NCBI GenBank assembly: GCA_937895935.1
Contig: CALBKX010000053.1
Span: 1 to 60,371 of the forward strand
Direction of reading: 5' to 3'
Length of the DNA stretch: 60,371 nucleotides
From: an uncultured Clostridia bacterium
GTDB lineage: Bacteria; Bacillota; Clostridia; Christensenellales; UBA1242
Positions 29,943 to 37,555 of the stretch are shown in pieces (within the stretch, counting starts at the first letter, position 1; the number at the start of each line of letters is the position of its first letter). Under the pieces are notes generated by a model. The model was not told the DNA's origin. It made no database searches and was given only the letters and a program-made list of their open reading frames with translations. The position numbers and the translations under genes were made by a program.

Positions 29943-29975
29943 AAAATAACAGTTATGTTTATATCCTCTGTTATA

Positions 29976-30016
29976 AAAAACGCATCCTAAAAATCAAACT
30001 TTTAGGATGCGTTTTT
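29976..30016 (+). terminator. Strong bidirectional terminator
   Basis: A 17-bp perfect stem, AAAAACGCATCCTAAAA/TTTTAGGATGCGTTTTT, with a 7-nt loop, between convergent genes (lipoprotein + and 218-aa protein -). Confidence 0.9.
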
Positions 30017-30024
30017 CAATTAAC

Positions 30025-30062
30025 CTTGATATTAATTTATATACTTGATATTAATTTATATA
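30025..30062. repeat. Tandem duplication of a 19-nt AT-rich unit
   Basis: CTTGATATTAATTTATATA occurs twice head-to-tail without mismatch, just after the terminator. Confidence 0.85.
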
Positions 30063-30113
30063 GTAGTTAATAATTTACTTTAATAACATAATTAATCTAA
30101 ATTGCTTGCCTAT

Positions 30114-30770
30114 CTAATTTAAAACAGAAGCAAGTTCTAAAGAAAAATTATTGCTTACATTAAAACTTTCTGCTACTTTAATCAACTCAAGAGTAATTGT
30201 AATTTCCAATGTTTTTTCAACATATTCGTTGGTGGAAATATCAACTTTGTAAGGTGTTGTAAATTCATTATAATACAATTTTTTATTAACTTCATTGTTT
30301 GGATTATTACTAAACATTACTCTATCATTGGTTCCATTTTTATAAGAAATTGTTGTAATAAAATAATTATTTTTATTTGCAGCAACGTTACTCAATTTAA
30401 CATTTAATTTTTTCTCATCATTTATATTTTTTATACTGAATACATACTTCAACAATGTGATATTGTTTTGCGGATTGTTATCATCATAAACAAATTGACT
30501 ATTGCCAATGTTCCATGTGCCACCTTGACATACTTTTCCATTGTAATAATCGTCTTGTGAATAACTTAAATTAAAAGTTTTTGTTGCTTCAGATACGTCA
30601 CCATAATAATAGCTAGCATTAGCTACAAAAAAAGCATCATCATTTTGTACTCTAAATGTTATTTCATTGTTTTTGTATTTGGTTTTAATTACTAAATCAA
30701 ATATCCCAACACCTGTCATAATTAAAAGTAGACCTAGCAGCACACTATAAATAATTATTTTTCTTTTCAT
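30114..30770 (-). CDS. Signal-anchored extracytoplasmic protein, unknown
   Basis: 218 aa from the ATG at 30770, chosen because GAGGT lies 5 nt upstream; a Met five codons earlier lacks an SD. Residues 1-27 are a basic start plus one hydrophobic helix (IIIYSVLLGLLLIMTGVGIF), followed by about 190 residues rich in Asn, Tyr and Lys with a beta pattern and one Cys. I recognise no family. It is probably anchored to the outer face of the membrane, like the lipoprotein convergent to it. Confidence 0.7.
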   Translation of the reverse strand: MKRKIIIYSVLLGLLLIMTGVGIFDLVIKTKYKNNEITFRVQNDDAFFVANASYYYGDVSEATKTFNLSYSQDDYYNGKVCQGGTWNIGNSQFVYDDNNPQNNITLLKYVFSIKNINDEKKLNVKLSNVAANKNNYFITTISYKNGTNDRVMFSNNPNNEVNKKLYYNEFTTPYKVDISTNEYVEKTLEITITLELIKVAESFNVSNNFSLELASVLN

Positions 30771-30863
30771 AATTACCTCTTTCATTTGTAGTATATACCA
30801 TTTTAAAAATACTAAGCAAGCAAAAATAACCGTTTTACATTTTGAATTTAGTTAAAAAAATGC

Positions 30864-30892
30864 TTGCATAAATAATTTTTATATGCTAGAAT
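30864..30892 (+). promoter_or_regulatory. Promoter of rpsT
   Basis: TTGCAT (30864-30869), 17 nt, TAGAAT (30887-30892), followed by SD AAAGGAGAT before the ATG at 30927. Confidence 0.8.
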
Positions 30893-30926
30893 TAATCGAA
30901 TTTTTCAAAAAGGAGATATCAAAACT

Positions 30927-31193
30927 ATGCCAAATATTAAATCAGCAAAAAAAAGAGTTTTGGTTACAGCAACAAAAAACGCATTAAATAAATCTGTTAA
31001 ATCTGAATTAGCAACTGCTAAAAAGAAATTTTTAGTAGCAGTTGAAAACAAACAAGTTGAAGAAGCTACTAAATTATTTAGAGAAGTTGTATCTTTACTT
31101 GATAATGCAGCACAAGACAACGTTATTAGTAAAAACTGTGCTAGTAGAAACCAAGCCTCTTTATCAAAAAAATTAGATGCTATTAAAGGTTAA
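30927..31193 (+). CDS. rpsT: 30S ribosomal protein S20
   Basis: 88 aa, Lys/Ala-rich helical-bundle ribosomal protein that binds 16S rRNA during 30S assembly. The family start MPNIKSAKKRVLVTATKN and the C-terminal NCASRNQASLSKKLDAIKG are clear, and the length is normal. It is monocistronic, with its own promoter and terminator. A minus-strand frame over the same bases is a shadow. Confidence 0.97.
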   Translation: MPNIKSAKKRVLVTATKNALNKSVKSELATAKKKFLVAVENKQVEEATKLFREVVSLLDNAAQDNVISKNCASRNQASLSKKLDAIKG

Positions 31194-31208
31194 TTTTTGA
31201 AATTTTAC

Positions 31209-31243
31209 AAAACAACATTGCAAACTTGCGATGTTGTTTTTTT
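31209..31243 (+). terminator. Terminator of rpsT
   Basis: AAAACAACATTGC pairs with GCGATGTTGTTTT (one wobble), loop of 6 nt, followed by TTT. The remaining spacer to 31497 is AT-rich with no recognised feature. Confidence 0.85.
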
Positions 31244-31497
31244 ATTATAGTAACATAGTTACTTAAAATGTAAAATTTTTATCACTACATTAAATGATGA
31301 TTTTTTTATTCAAATAAATAGGACTTTTTTTGCCCGCTTTCAACTATGAGAATTTATTATCAATTTAAGCGAAGACTTATTGTTTATCGAATATATTACT
31401 TTAGCATTGACTTTTTTATTTTTAACATTTATAATCAATAATTAGAGTGTTAATATTTTAAACACAAAAAGATTTATATTTACATTAGGAGAGAAAA

Positions 31498-32778
31498 ATG
31501 GCTATCGCATCAATTATCCTTACAGTATTGGGATCAATTTTTTCTGCCATATATGTTTATCAAGTTATCTTTATTATAATTGGCTTATTTGCTAAAAAGA
31601 AAAAATATAAAGATGCTAAAGAAAATCATACATTTGGAATTGTAATTTGTGGAAGAAATGAAGAAAAAGTTATCGGAAATTTAATTGAAAGTATCAAAAA
31701 TAACGACTATCCACAAGACAAAATAAAAATTTTTGTATGTGCGGATAATTGTACTGATAAAACTGCAGAAATATGTCGTGACTTAGGTGCAATAGTTTAT
31801 GAACGTTTCAACAAAGAGCAAATTGGCAAAGGATATGCTTTAAATTATTTATTTCAAAATATTTATAAAGATATGCCTGAATACGTGCCAGATGCAATTA
31901 TGGTTTTTGATGCTGATAATGTTCTTACAACCAACTACATAAAAGAAATGAACAAAGCATTAGATAGTGGCGTTAAAATTTGTACAAGTTTTAGAAATTC
32001 AAAAAATTTTGATTCTTCTTGGGTAAGTTCTGGTGCATCAGTATTATTTTTGCGGGAATGTATGTTTATTCATAAACCAAAATCATTTTTTAAACTAAGC
32101 ACTCACGTTTCAGGTACAGGATTTTATTTCTCAAAAGATATTTTAACATTTAAAGATGGCTGGCCTTACACAATGATAACTGAAGATTTGGAATTTTCCG
32201 CATTTAGCACTTTAAAAGGGGTCAAAATTGGATATTGTGAGGATGCAGAATTTTTTGATGAACAGCCTGTCAAATTTAAGCAAGCTTGGCGACAACGCCT
32301 GCGTTGGTCAAAAGGTGGTCTTTTAGGTTTTTCAATTTTTCATGCGTCATTAAGTGCATCTTTTTTAAAAACACTTGACTTTACATATTATGAATATTAC
32401 TTTTCAAGATTTTTCCCTATTTCCATCTTTTATTTATTTTCATTTTTAGCAACTTGCATAATTAATATAACAACAAGAATATTGGAAGTAATACATCAAA
32501 ACTTAATTGTAGGAATAATATATTATTTAAGTCCTATTTTAACCGCTCTATTAACCTCATATTTGGCGATGCTTTTAGATTCCCTAATAACCGTAATTGT
32601 TTGTTGGAAAAAAATTAAAGCACCTGCAAGAAAAAAGATACTTTCAATATTTGTAACACCTTTATTCACAATGTTCATTTCTACTCCCTGCGCTTTTGTT
32701 GCATTATTTAAAAAAGTTAAATGGGACCCAATTGAACACAATCAAAGTGTTACTCAACAACAATTGAATAAAAACTAA
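31498..32778 (+). CDS. Membrane glycosyltransferase, family 2
   Basis: 426 aa. An N-terminal membrane helix (about 5-30) is followed by a cytoplasmic GT-A domain: GIVICGRNEEKVI (nucleotide-sugar binding), VFDADN (DxD-type metal site), TED (catalytic base region) and QRLRW (the QxxRW motif of processive GT2 enzymes). At least three C-terminal helices follow (about 295-410). This is the architecture of HasA/BcsA/IcaA-like polysaccharide synthases and related lipid glycosyltransferases, so it probably makes a surface glycan or glycolipid; substrate unknown. SD GGAGAG is upstream. It is monocistronic, so no chain-length partners are adjacent. Confidence 0.92.
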   Translation: MAIASIILTVLGSIFSAIYVYQVIFIIIGLFAKKKKYKDAKENHTFGIVICGRNEEKVIGNLIESIKNNDYPQDKIKIFVCADNCTDKTAEICRDLGAIVYERFNKEQIGKGYALNYLFQNIYKDMPEYVPDAIMVFDADNVLTTNYIKEMNKALDSGVKICTSFRNSKNFDSSWVSSGASVLFLRECMFIHKPKSFFKLSTHVSGTGFYFSKDILTFKDGWPYTMITEDLEFSAFSTLKGVKIGYCEDAEFFDEQPVKFKQAWRQRLRWSKGGLLGFSIFHASLSASFLKTLDFTYYEYYFSRFFPISIFYLFSFLATCIINITTRILEVIHQNLIVGIIYYLSPILTALLTSYLAMLLDSLITVIVCWKKIKAPARKKILSIFVTPLFTMFISTPCAFVALFKKVKWDPIEHNQSVTQQQLNKN

Positions 32779-32843
32779 ATGCTTTATATAGAAAAAATAG
32801 AAGTAAATTCTTTTGTAATGACCAGTAAAAAAACAATTTAATG

Positions 32844-32890
32844 AAACAAGGCAAAGTTGGAAACAATTACACCAATTTTGCCTTGTTTTT
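32844..32890 (+). terminator. Terminator after the glycosyltransferase gene
   Basis: AAACAAGGCAAA-G-TTGG pairs with CCAA-T-TTTGCCTTGTTT, followed by a T-rich tract. It also reads out on the minus strand towards holA. Confidence 0.85.
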
Positions 32891-32942
32891 ATTATTTTTT
32901 TTAATTTAAGTTATAAAAATTAAATATAATTAAAAAATTTTA

Positions 32943-33890
32943 TTATTCATAAACAATTTTACACACTAGAAAGTAAAGCGCATTTTCTTGTGAAAAAACT
33001 CCACTTTTTATATTATAATCAGTTTCTAAAAGCAAATTAAGGATTGATTTTAGTTGTAAAGCAGAAAACTTTGAAGCGCTTTCTTTTGCTTTTACAATTG
33101 CATATTCCTTAACGTTTAAAACTTTAGCAAGATCCAAATTTGAACCTTTATTAATTTTAGCAAACATCATTCTTCTAAAAGAACCAGTAATAAGCCCTAA
33201 TATTTTAATTGGAGCTTCACCTGTTTTTAACATTTCATTTAATATATTTAAAGACTTATTTCCGTCTTTTTGCCCTAACGCGTTGGTTAAATCGAATACT
33301 TTTAATTCTGTATCTTTATAAACAAGTAAATCAATATCCTCTTTTGTTACCTCACCCGTCATTAAATAATCGCAAATTTTTTTTATTTCAAGATTAAGCC
33401 TGTTTAAATTTCCTAAACAATAAGAATTTAAAACTTTACAGTTTTCTTCCGAGATTTTAATATCATGCTTTAAAAATTTATCCTTTATAAAGTTTACAAT
33501 GAAAATTTCACTAGGTTTACATTCTACAATCTCAACATTTTTTAAAAAATCAAAAACTTTATTTATTAATGTATCTATAAATAACAAGATACAATCCTTG
33601 TTTGGATTTTTGCAATAGTCCTCAAACTTTTGTTTTGCATTTTGGGAAAGTTCTTTTTGAATATCTTGAACAACCACTATCCTTTTTTCATTAAAGAATG
33701 AAAATTGATTACAAGCATTGATTATGTTAACAACATCAAAATTTTCATCATTAAAAACATTAACATTAATTGATTCAATGCCTAGTTTTTTCTGAAAAGA
33801 TTTTTTGGCTTCAAGGCATAAAAAAGCATCACCTCTAAGTAGGTATACATTTTTATTTAATGATGTATTTTCTATTTCTTGATAATTCAA
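32943..33890 (-). CDS. holA: DNA polymerase III delta subunit (clamp loader)
   Basis: 315 aa, the wrench subunit that opens the beta clamp. Seen: the N-terminal VYLLRGDAFLCLEAKKSF (AAA+-like domain), KRIVVVQDI, the helical lid region, and the C-terminal collar helices (INKGSNLDLAKVLNVKEYAIVKAKE). The start codon is TTG, whose last two bases begin the comEC TGA stop (TTGA), with AAGGAG 6 nt upstream: translational coupling. The comEC-holA order is common in Bacillota. Confidence 0.92.
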   Translation of the reverse strand: MNYQEIENTSLNKNVYLLRGDAFLCLEAKKSFQKKLGIESINVNVFNDENFDVVNIINACNQFSFFNEKRIVVVQDIQKELSQNAKQKFEDYCKNPNKDCILLFIDTLINKVFDFLKNVEIVECKPSEIFIVNFIKDKFLKHDIKISEENCKVLNSYCLGNLNRLNLEIKKICDYLMTGEVTKEDIDLLVYKDTELKVFDLTNALGQKDGNKSLNILNEMLKTGEAPIKILGLITGSFRRMMFAKINKGSNLDLAKVLNVKEYAIVKAKESASKFSALQLKSILNLLLETDYNIKSGVFSQENALYFLVCKIVYE

Positions 33891-35977
33891 TCTAAACTCC
33901 TTATATATTCCATTTTATCATTTAAAAAGTTAATTGTCCAATTCCCAGACATTTTTGTTGATGTTTTTGTACTATCTACCAATTTTTCACCAATTAAGGC
34001 ATATTGGAATTTAAATTCATCCAAGTAAGAAGAAAAATCTTTTTTTGTTATCAACAAACTGATTGTTCCAACATTACGGTTAATTTCATACAAATGTTCA
34101 AAAGTTAAGTTTTTATCTCCAATAAACACCTTAAAATTATTATATTCAAGCATTGTCCCGCACTTTTTGTTTTGTATGTTAAAAAATGTTATTTTAATTT
34201 CATCATAAGTATACTCTTTGTTGTAATCTAATTCCAAGTTTGAAAGGCTTATAATTTTTTTGAAATCTTCAGAATCGATAACTTCATAAGCATTTTGGGT
34301 TATTAAGTAATTCGCCTTTTTGTATGCAACGTTGTTTAAATATTTTGAAGTAGTTTTAATCATATTTTTATTATAATCACCCACACAAAATGATACACCA
34401 TTAAGTTCTATAACATAAGCATTTGTACCATAAGAATTTAATACTGTTAAATTTTGTGCATAGTAAACAGGCATTGAAATTCCACTTGCAATTACCATAG
34501 TAAATGCAATTACAGCGAATCCTATAATCACCTTTTTACTTTTGATAAAATTAATATAGTGTGAGAAAATAAAAAATGCAAAATATATTCCTATCAAAAC
34601 TATTGGTGAAAGCTTTGTCAAATCAATTATTGCCCATTTTTGATTAGCCACAATTTGTGCAATTTTAATTATAAAACCTATAATTATCGCTGGAACTTTT
34701 AGCAACACACCAAAAATTGGAACAATTAAAACAATTGGCGTTAAAACAAATAGTAAAATGAAAAATATTTCAAATACTGGAATACAAACTAAATTTGCAA
34801 GAATTGTTAAAATGGACATTTGTCCATAATAATAAACTGTAAGAGGCAACAATCCTAACTGAGTTGAAAGCATAACTGAAAATGTTTCACGTAATTTTTC
34901 AGGTAGATGACATTTAGAAAATAATTCCTTGAAAAATACTGAAAACATAAAAATTGAAAATACACTTCCAAAACTAAGTAAAAATCCTGCATCAAAAACA
35001 CAAAGAGGTTTGTATATCAAAACAATTATTCCAGCCACACCTAAAGAATTTAATCTGTCATATTGTTTCCCTAATATACTAGCAATCGAAAGTACCAAAA
35101 ACATAACACTTGCTCTTACAACTGAAACAGAAAAAGAACATAAATAACAATAAAAAGCAAGAATAATTGAAATAATTATTACATTTATATACCTTTTCAT
35201 CTTTGTTTTATTCAAAATAAACAAAAGAAGCGAGGTTACAAAACCAATGTGTAAACCAGAAACTGCCAATAAATGTGCTATGCCCGATATAGAAAAGTTA
35301 TCTTTTATACTATCATTTACATAAGTTTTGTCACCAAACAAACTAGCATAACTAATGCTTGCACAATCCGAATCCATATTTTGATTCAAAACTCTTTTTA
35401 CTGATTCCCTTAAAGATTCTGACACTGTCAAACCTTTGAAATTATCGACAGTCACATCAGAATCTTTTACACTTGAAGAATAAGCAATGCCGTATTTATA
35501 GTAATAACTATTAAATTTATTTAGTGTGAACAAATTAGTTTTCTCTAAAAACCCAGTAAAAGTTATAACATATCCCATTTCCATAGTGTTTGCACTTGAA
35601 ATAGAAACTACAATATTTTTGTTAACTTTTTCTCCATCAATAAACGTGTTATCTAAAACAACTGACTGAAAACCCGAATAAGAACTAACTTCAGAAATCC
35701 TACCAGAAACAGTGCAAGTTTTGTTTTCAAAACTGTTGTCCGTAAATGTTGTAATTGAAATTGCAAATATTCCAACACCTAAAGCAAAAGTTGTTAAAAT
35801 TACCACTAACCTTTTGATACATTTGTATTTTATACATATAAACACCAACACAGAAATAGATAGTAAAATTGTAGTTAAAATAAAAATATTTAATGCAAAA
35901 ATTAACCTGGCCAAATAAATGCCAAGTCCTAGTGAAATAAAACTATAAAATATTGGTCTAAAATTTATTCTTTTCAT
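33887..35977 (-). CDS. comEC: ComEC/Rec2-family DNA-uptake channel, C-terminal nuclease-like domain degenerate
   Basis: 696 aa. Two N-terminal helices are followed by an OB-like domain (about 80-185) and the competence membrane domain with the hallmark GIAHLLAVSGLHIGF (about 225-240) and ten or so helices to about 485. The family channel carries single-stranded DNA into the cell. The C-terminal domain (about 500-696) starts like the usual metallo-beta-lactamase-fold module (LTVLNSYGTNAYVIEL, GVSFCVGDY) but has no HxHxDH motif or other metal ligands, so nuclease activity is unlikely. The ATG at 35977 has a weak SD; a TTG three codons upstream is possible. Whether the organism is competent cannot be judged here. 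Confidence 0.9.
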   Translation of the reverse strand: MKRINFRPIFYSFISLGLGIYLARLIFALNIFILTTILLSISVLVFICIKYKCIKRLVVILTTFALGVGIFAISITTFTDNSFENKTCTVSGRISEVSSYSGFQSVVLDNTFIDGEKVNKNIVVSISSANTMEMGYVITFTGFLEKTNLFTLNKFNSYYYKYGIAYSSSVKDSDVTVDNFKGLTVSESLRESVKRVLNQNMDSDCASISYASLFGDKTYVNDSIKDNFSISGIAHLLAVSGLHIGFVTSLLLFILNKTKMKRYINVIIISIILAFYCYLCSFSVSVVRASVMFLVLSIASILGKQYDRLNSLGVAGIIVLIYKPLCVFDAGFLLSFGSVFSIFMFSVFFKELFSKCHLPEKLRETFSVMLSTQLGLLPLTVYYYGQMSILTILANLVCIPVFEIFFILLFVLTPIVLIVPIFGVLLKVPAIIIGFIIKIAQIVANQKWAIIDLTKLSPIVLIGIYFAFFIFSHYINFIKSKKVIIGFAVIAFTMVIASGISMPVYYAQNLTVLNSYGTNAYVIELNGVSFCVGDYNKNMIKTTSKYLNNVAYKKANYLITQNAYEVIDSEDFKKIISLSNLELDYNKEYTYDEIKITFFNIQNKKCGTMLEYNNFKVFIGDKNLTFEHLYEINRNVGTISLLITKKDFSSYLDEFKFQYALIGEKLVDSTKTSTKMSGNWTINFLNDKMEYIRSLD

Positions 35978-36021
35978 TAGTAGCAAAATCGAAAATTGTT
36001 TTTTATGTTTCCTTTAATTGT

Positions 36022-36242
36022 GTTATCGAAAGTTGTCAACAAGCGACACTTAAGTGGCATTTGCCAACAACTGATGTTTATGTATAAGGTGCGAGAGAAA
36101 GAGTTTTTACGATTGCATAAAATAAGGCTTAAAATCGTGACGCACATATATTATTTAATATTCAAACTGTGATACCTTGATTTATTAAGGTGAATGCGTT
36201 AAGCAACTTAAAATTTGAGTTGTTCAAATTTTAACATCATAT
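36022..36242 (+). repeat. Modular hairpin repeat, copy B (P-Q-R)
   Basis: Same order as copy A but with changed arms. P: ATC-GAA-AGTTGT pairs with ACAACT-GAT, with an inner GACACTTAAGTGGC hairpin. Q: GCGA/TCGT around a weaker inner stem, ending GACGC. R: TGTGAT with ATCATA, arms ACCTT/AAGGT, TGC/GCA and AAAATTTG/CAAATTTT. It lies between comEC and the XRE gene. Confidence 0.85.
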
Positions 36243-36271
36243 AGATTATCCTATATTGAAGGCCTCGTCAA

Positions 36272-36481
36272 TTATATATCATCTACACCCAAAAGATAAT
36301 CAGTTGAAACATTAAAAATATGCGCTATTTTAATAAGCATATCAAAATCAGGTTCTTTATTGTGTATTTCCCAGTTACAAATGGAATTCCTTTTATAATC
36401 CAATTTATCCGCTAGTTCTTGTTGTGTCCAACCTTTTTCTAACCTTAATTCCTTTACCCTAATTGCAAATTTATTTTTCAT
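36272..36481 (-). CDS. Small XRE-family HTH regulator
   Basis: 69 aa, almost entirely one Cro/C1-type helix-turn-helix: KFAIRVKELRLEKG, WTQQELADKL, RNSICNWE, then PDFDMLIKIAHIFNVSTDYLLG. The ATG at 36481 gives the standard family start; an upstream TTG would add ten residues. The family binds a short palindrome; TGTTACC-GGTTACA (36522-36539) just upstream is a candidate autoregulatory operator. No partner gene is evident; it sits alone between repeat copy B and another HTH gene. Confidence 0.9.
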   Translation of the reverse strand: MKNKFAIRVKELRLEKGWTQQELADKLDYKRNSICNWEIHNKEPDFDMLIKIAHIFNVSTDYLLGVDDI

Positions 36482-36521
36482 ATCAATTATTATGTACCTA
36501 TTAGGGAACAAAATTTAAAAA

Positions 36522-36539
36522 TGTTACCAACAGGTTACA
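36522..36539. promoter_or_regulatory. Candidate operator upstream of the XRE gene
   Basis: TGTTACC, 4 nt, GGTTACA: an inverted repeat with one mismatch in seven, about 40 bp upstream of the XRE start and between a possible TTGATA and its -10 on the minus strand. Assignment to the XRE protein is inference. Confidence 0.4.
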
Positions 36540-36632
36540 AAAAATTATCAAAATATCTATTGTCTAATATATGTTTAGATTAAAATAGAACTATGAATCA
36601 GACAACAATATTCCAACAAAAATTTAGTATCA

Positions 36633-36669
36633 AAAAACTAACAAGTGAAAAATTCACTTGTTAGTTTTT
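36633..36669 (-). terminator. Bidirectional terminator after the truncated HTH gene
   Basis: AAAAACTAACAAGTGAA pairs perfectly with TTCACTTGTTAGTTTTT (17 bp, AAA loop). Confidence 0.85.
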
Positions 36670-36676
36670 ATTTAAA

Positions 36677-37060
36677 TTAAAGTATCAAATTTTTGGTTTT
36701 AAGTTCCTCGATTTCATAATTATTAAGTTGTTTTTTTAATTTTTGAGAAATAGAATGCACATAATCCTTTTCAAGTGCAAAATTACCTCTGTTTAACCCC
36801 TCCAAAAGAACAAATACATCATCCGCAGTAAGACCATCTTTTTTCAGATATGTGCCTACACCTTTAATAGTTTGAATATCATAACCAAACTCTTTTAAAC
36901 AATCCAAATTACATTCAACTGTGTATCGTCTACAAATTATACCTTTTTGACGCAACCTTTTAACTATTTCTTTTTGAGTAATTAAATGTTCCGCATCAGT
37001 TTCCGTTTGCAATATATTTAAAATATGCAAAATAATACCAAAATTTTTACGTCTTTTCAT
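36677..37060 (-). CDS. Winged-helix regulator resembling the N-terminus of WYL proteins, without the WYL domain
   Basis: 127 aa. The helical segment LITQKEIVKRLRQKG and IICRRYTVECNLDCLKEFGYDIQTIKGVGTYL form an HTH_11/DeoR-type winged helix as found at the start of WYL regulators, followed by a short helical tail (FVLLEGLNRGNF... to the end) in place of the usual WYL sensor domain of about 200 residues. The ATG at 37060 is chosen because AAAGGT precedes it and a consensus promoter (37080-37108) occupies the region of earlier in-frame starts. It may be a truncated regulator that lost its ligand domain (inference). Confidence 0.75.
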   Translation of the reverse strand: MKRRKNFGIILHILNILQTETDAEHLITQKEIVKRLRQKGIICRRYTVECNLDCLKEFGYDIQTIKGVGTYLKKDGLTADDVFVLLEGLNRGNFALEKDYVHSISQKLKKQLNNYEIEELKTKNLIL

Positions 37061-37079
37061 TTGTTTACCTTTTGGTGAC

Positions 37080-37108
37080 ATTTTATCAGTTTTTTCGCAA
37101 TATGTCAA
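37080..37108 (-). promoter_or_regulatory. Promoter of the truncated HTH gene
   Basis: On the minus strand TTGACA (37108-37103), 17 nt, TAAAAT (37085-37080). Its position rules out the longer N-terminal reading and fixes the start at 37060. Confidence 0.8.
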
Positions 37109-37119
37109 AATTATTAATA

Positions 37120-37147
37120 CACTTGGCTAAAAATACTCTGCCAAGTG
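37120..37147. other. Hairpin between the clpB 3' region and the HTH promoter
   Basis: CACTTGGC (37120-37127) and GCCAAGTG (37140-37147) form a perfect 8-bp stem with a 12-nt loop. On the plus strand GGGTTTTATT follows; on the minus strand there is no T-run, so it is a poor terminator for clpB. Confidence 0.5.
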
Positions 37148-37190
37148 GGTTTTATTACATTTCATTTTAAAATTTATTCTTATTTTTCCT

Positions 37191-37299
37191 AGTTGTAAAT
37201 GATTTGCTTGAAGCGAGCAAAACGAAAGTGTTTTCTGCCCGTACTTTAGGTGGGCAAAAACACGAAGTGCTTGAGCGTTAAGCAATCCATTTCCATCTA
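37191..37299. repeat. Inverted-repeat element E, copy 1
   Basis: The ends TGTAAATGATTTGCTT and (complement) TGGAAATGGATTGCTT pair imperfectly. An inner hairpin has arms GTGTTTTCTGCCC and GGGCAAAAACAC. The left end is shared with copy 2 (CCTAG-T/A-TGTAAATG-A/T-TTTGCTTGAA). No coding capacity. Confidence 0.7.
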
Positions 37300-37332
37300 C
37301 TGAAATGCGTAAGCAAGCATTTATATATTGTA

Positions 37333-37379
37333 AACCTCTCCGTCAAACTTCGTTTGCCACCTCTCCTTGGCAGAGAGGG
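37333..37379. repeat. CCTCTCC-type folded repeat remnant
   Basis: CCTCTC (37335-37340) pairs with GAGAGG (37373-37378), enclosing CAAAC/GTTTG and CTCTCC-type inner pairing. From memory, similar CCTCTCCGTC...CCACCTCTCC stretches are widespread in gut Bacillota intergenic DNA; this copy lies between the two E elements. Spurious ORFs run through it (37278-37547, -). Confidence 0.5.
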
Positions 37380-37458
37380 AAAATAATGATAATCAAAAAC
37401 ATTAAAATATTTATAACTTTTCGAAGTATTCTCTTCGCCAAGTGTCCTTATCTCCCCT

Positions 37459-37555
37459 AGATGTAAATGTTTTGCTTGAACGACACCCGAGTGGCATTTA
37501 ACCGTCATTTGGTGGTTAAATGCGAAGCTCATAGTGAAAGCAATCATTTACATCT
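37459..37555. repeat. Inverted-repeat element E, copy 2, overlapping the clpB stop
   Basis: The terminal repeats AGATGTAAATG (37459-37469) and CATTTACATCT (37545-37555) are perfect, continued by TTGCTT/AAGCAA. Inside is a perfect 10-bp hairpin, GCATTTAACC/GGTTAAATGC (37494-37523). The right terminal repeat encodes the last residues Arg-Cys-Lys and the TGA of clpB on the minus strand. Confidence 0.85.

Noticed and set aside
37278..37547. 89-codon minus-strand ORF (contains SLPRRGGKRSLTERF)
   Set aside because: It is read through the E elements and the CCTCTCC-type repeat; a translation of repeats, not a gene.
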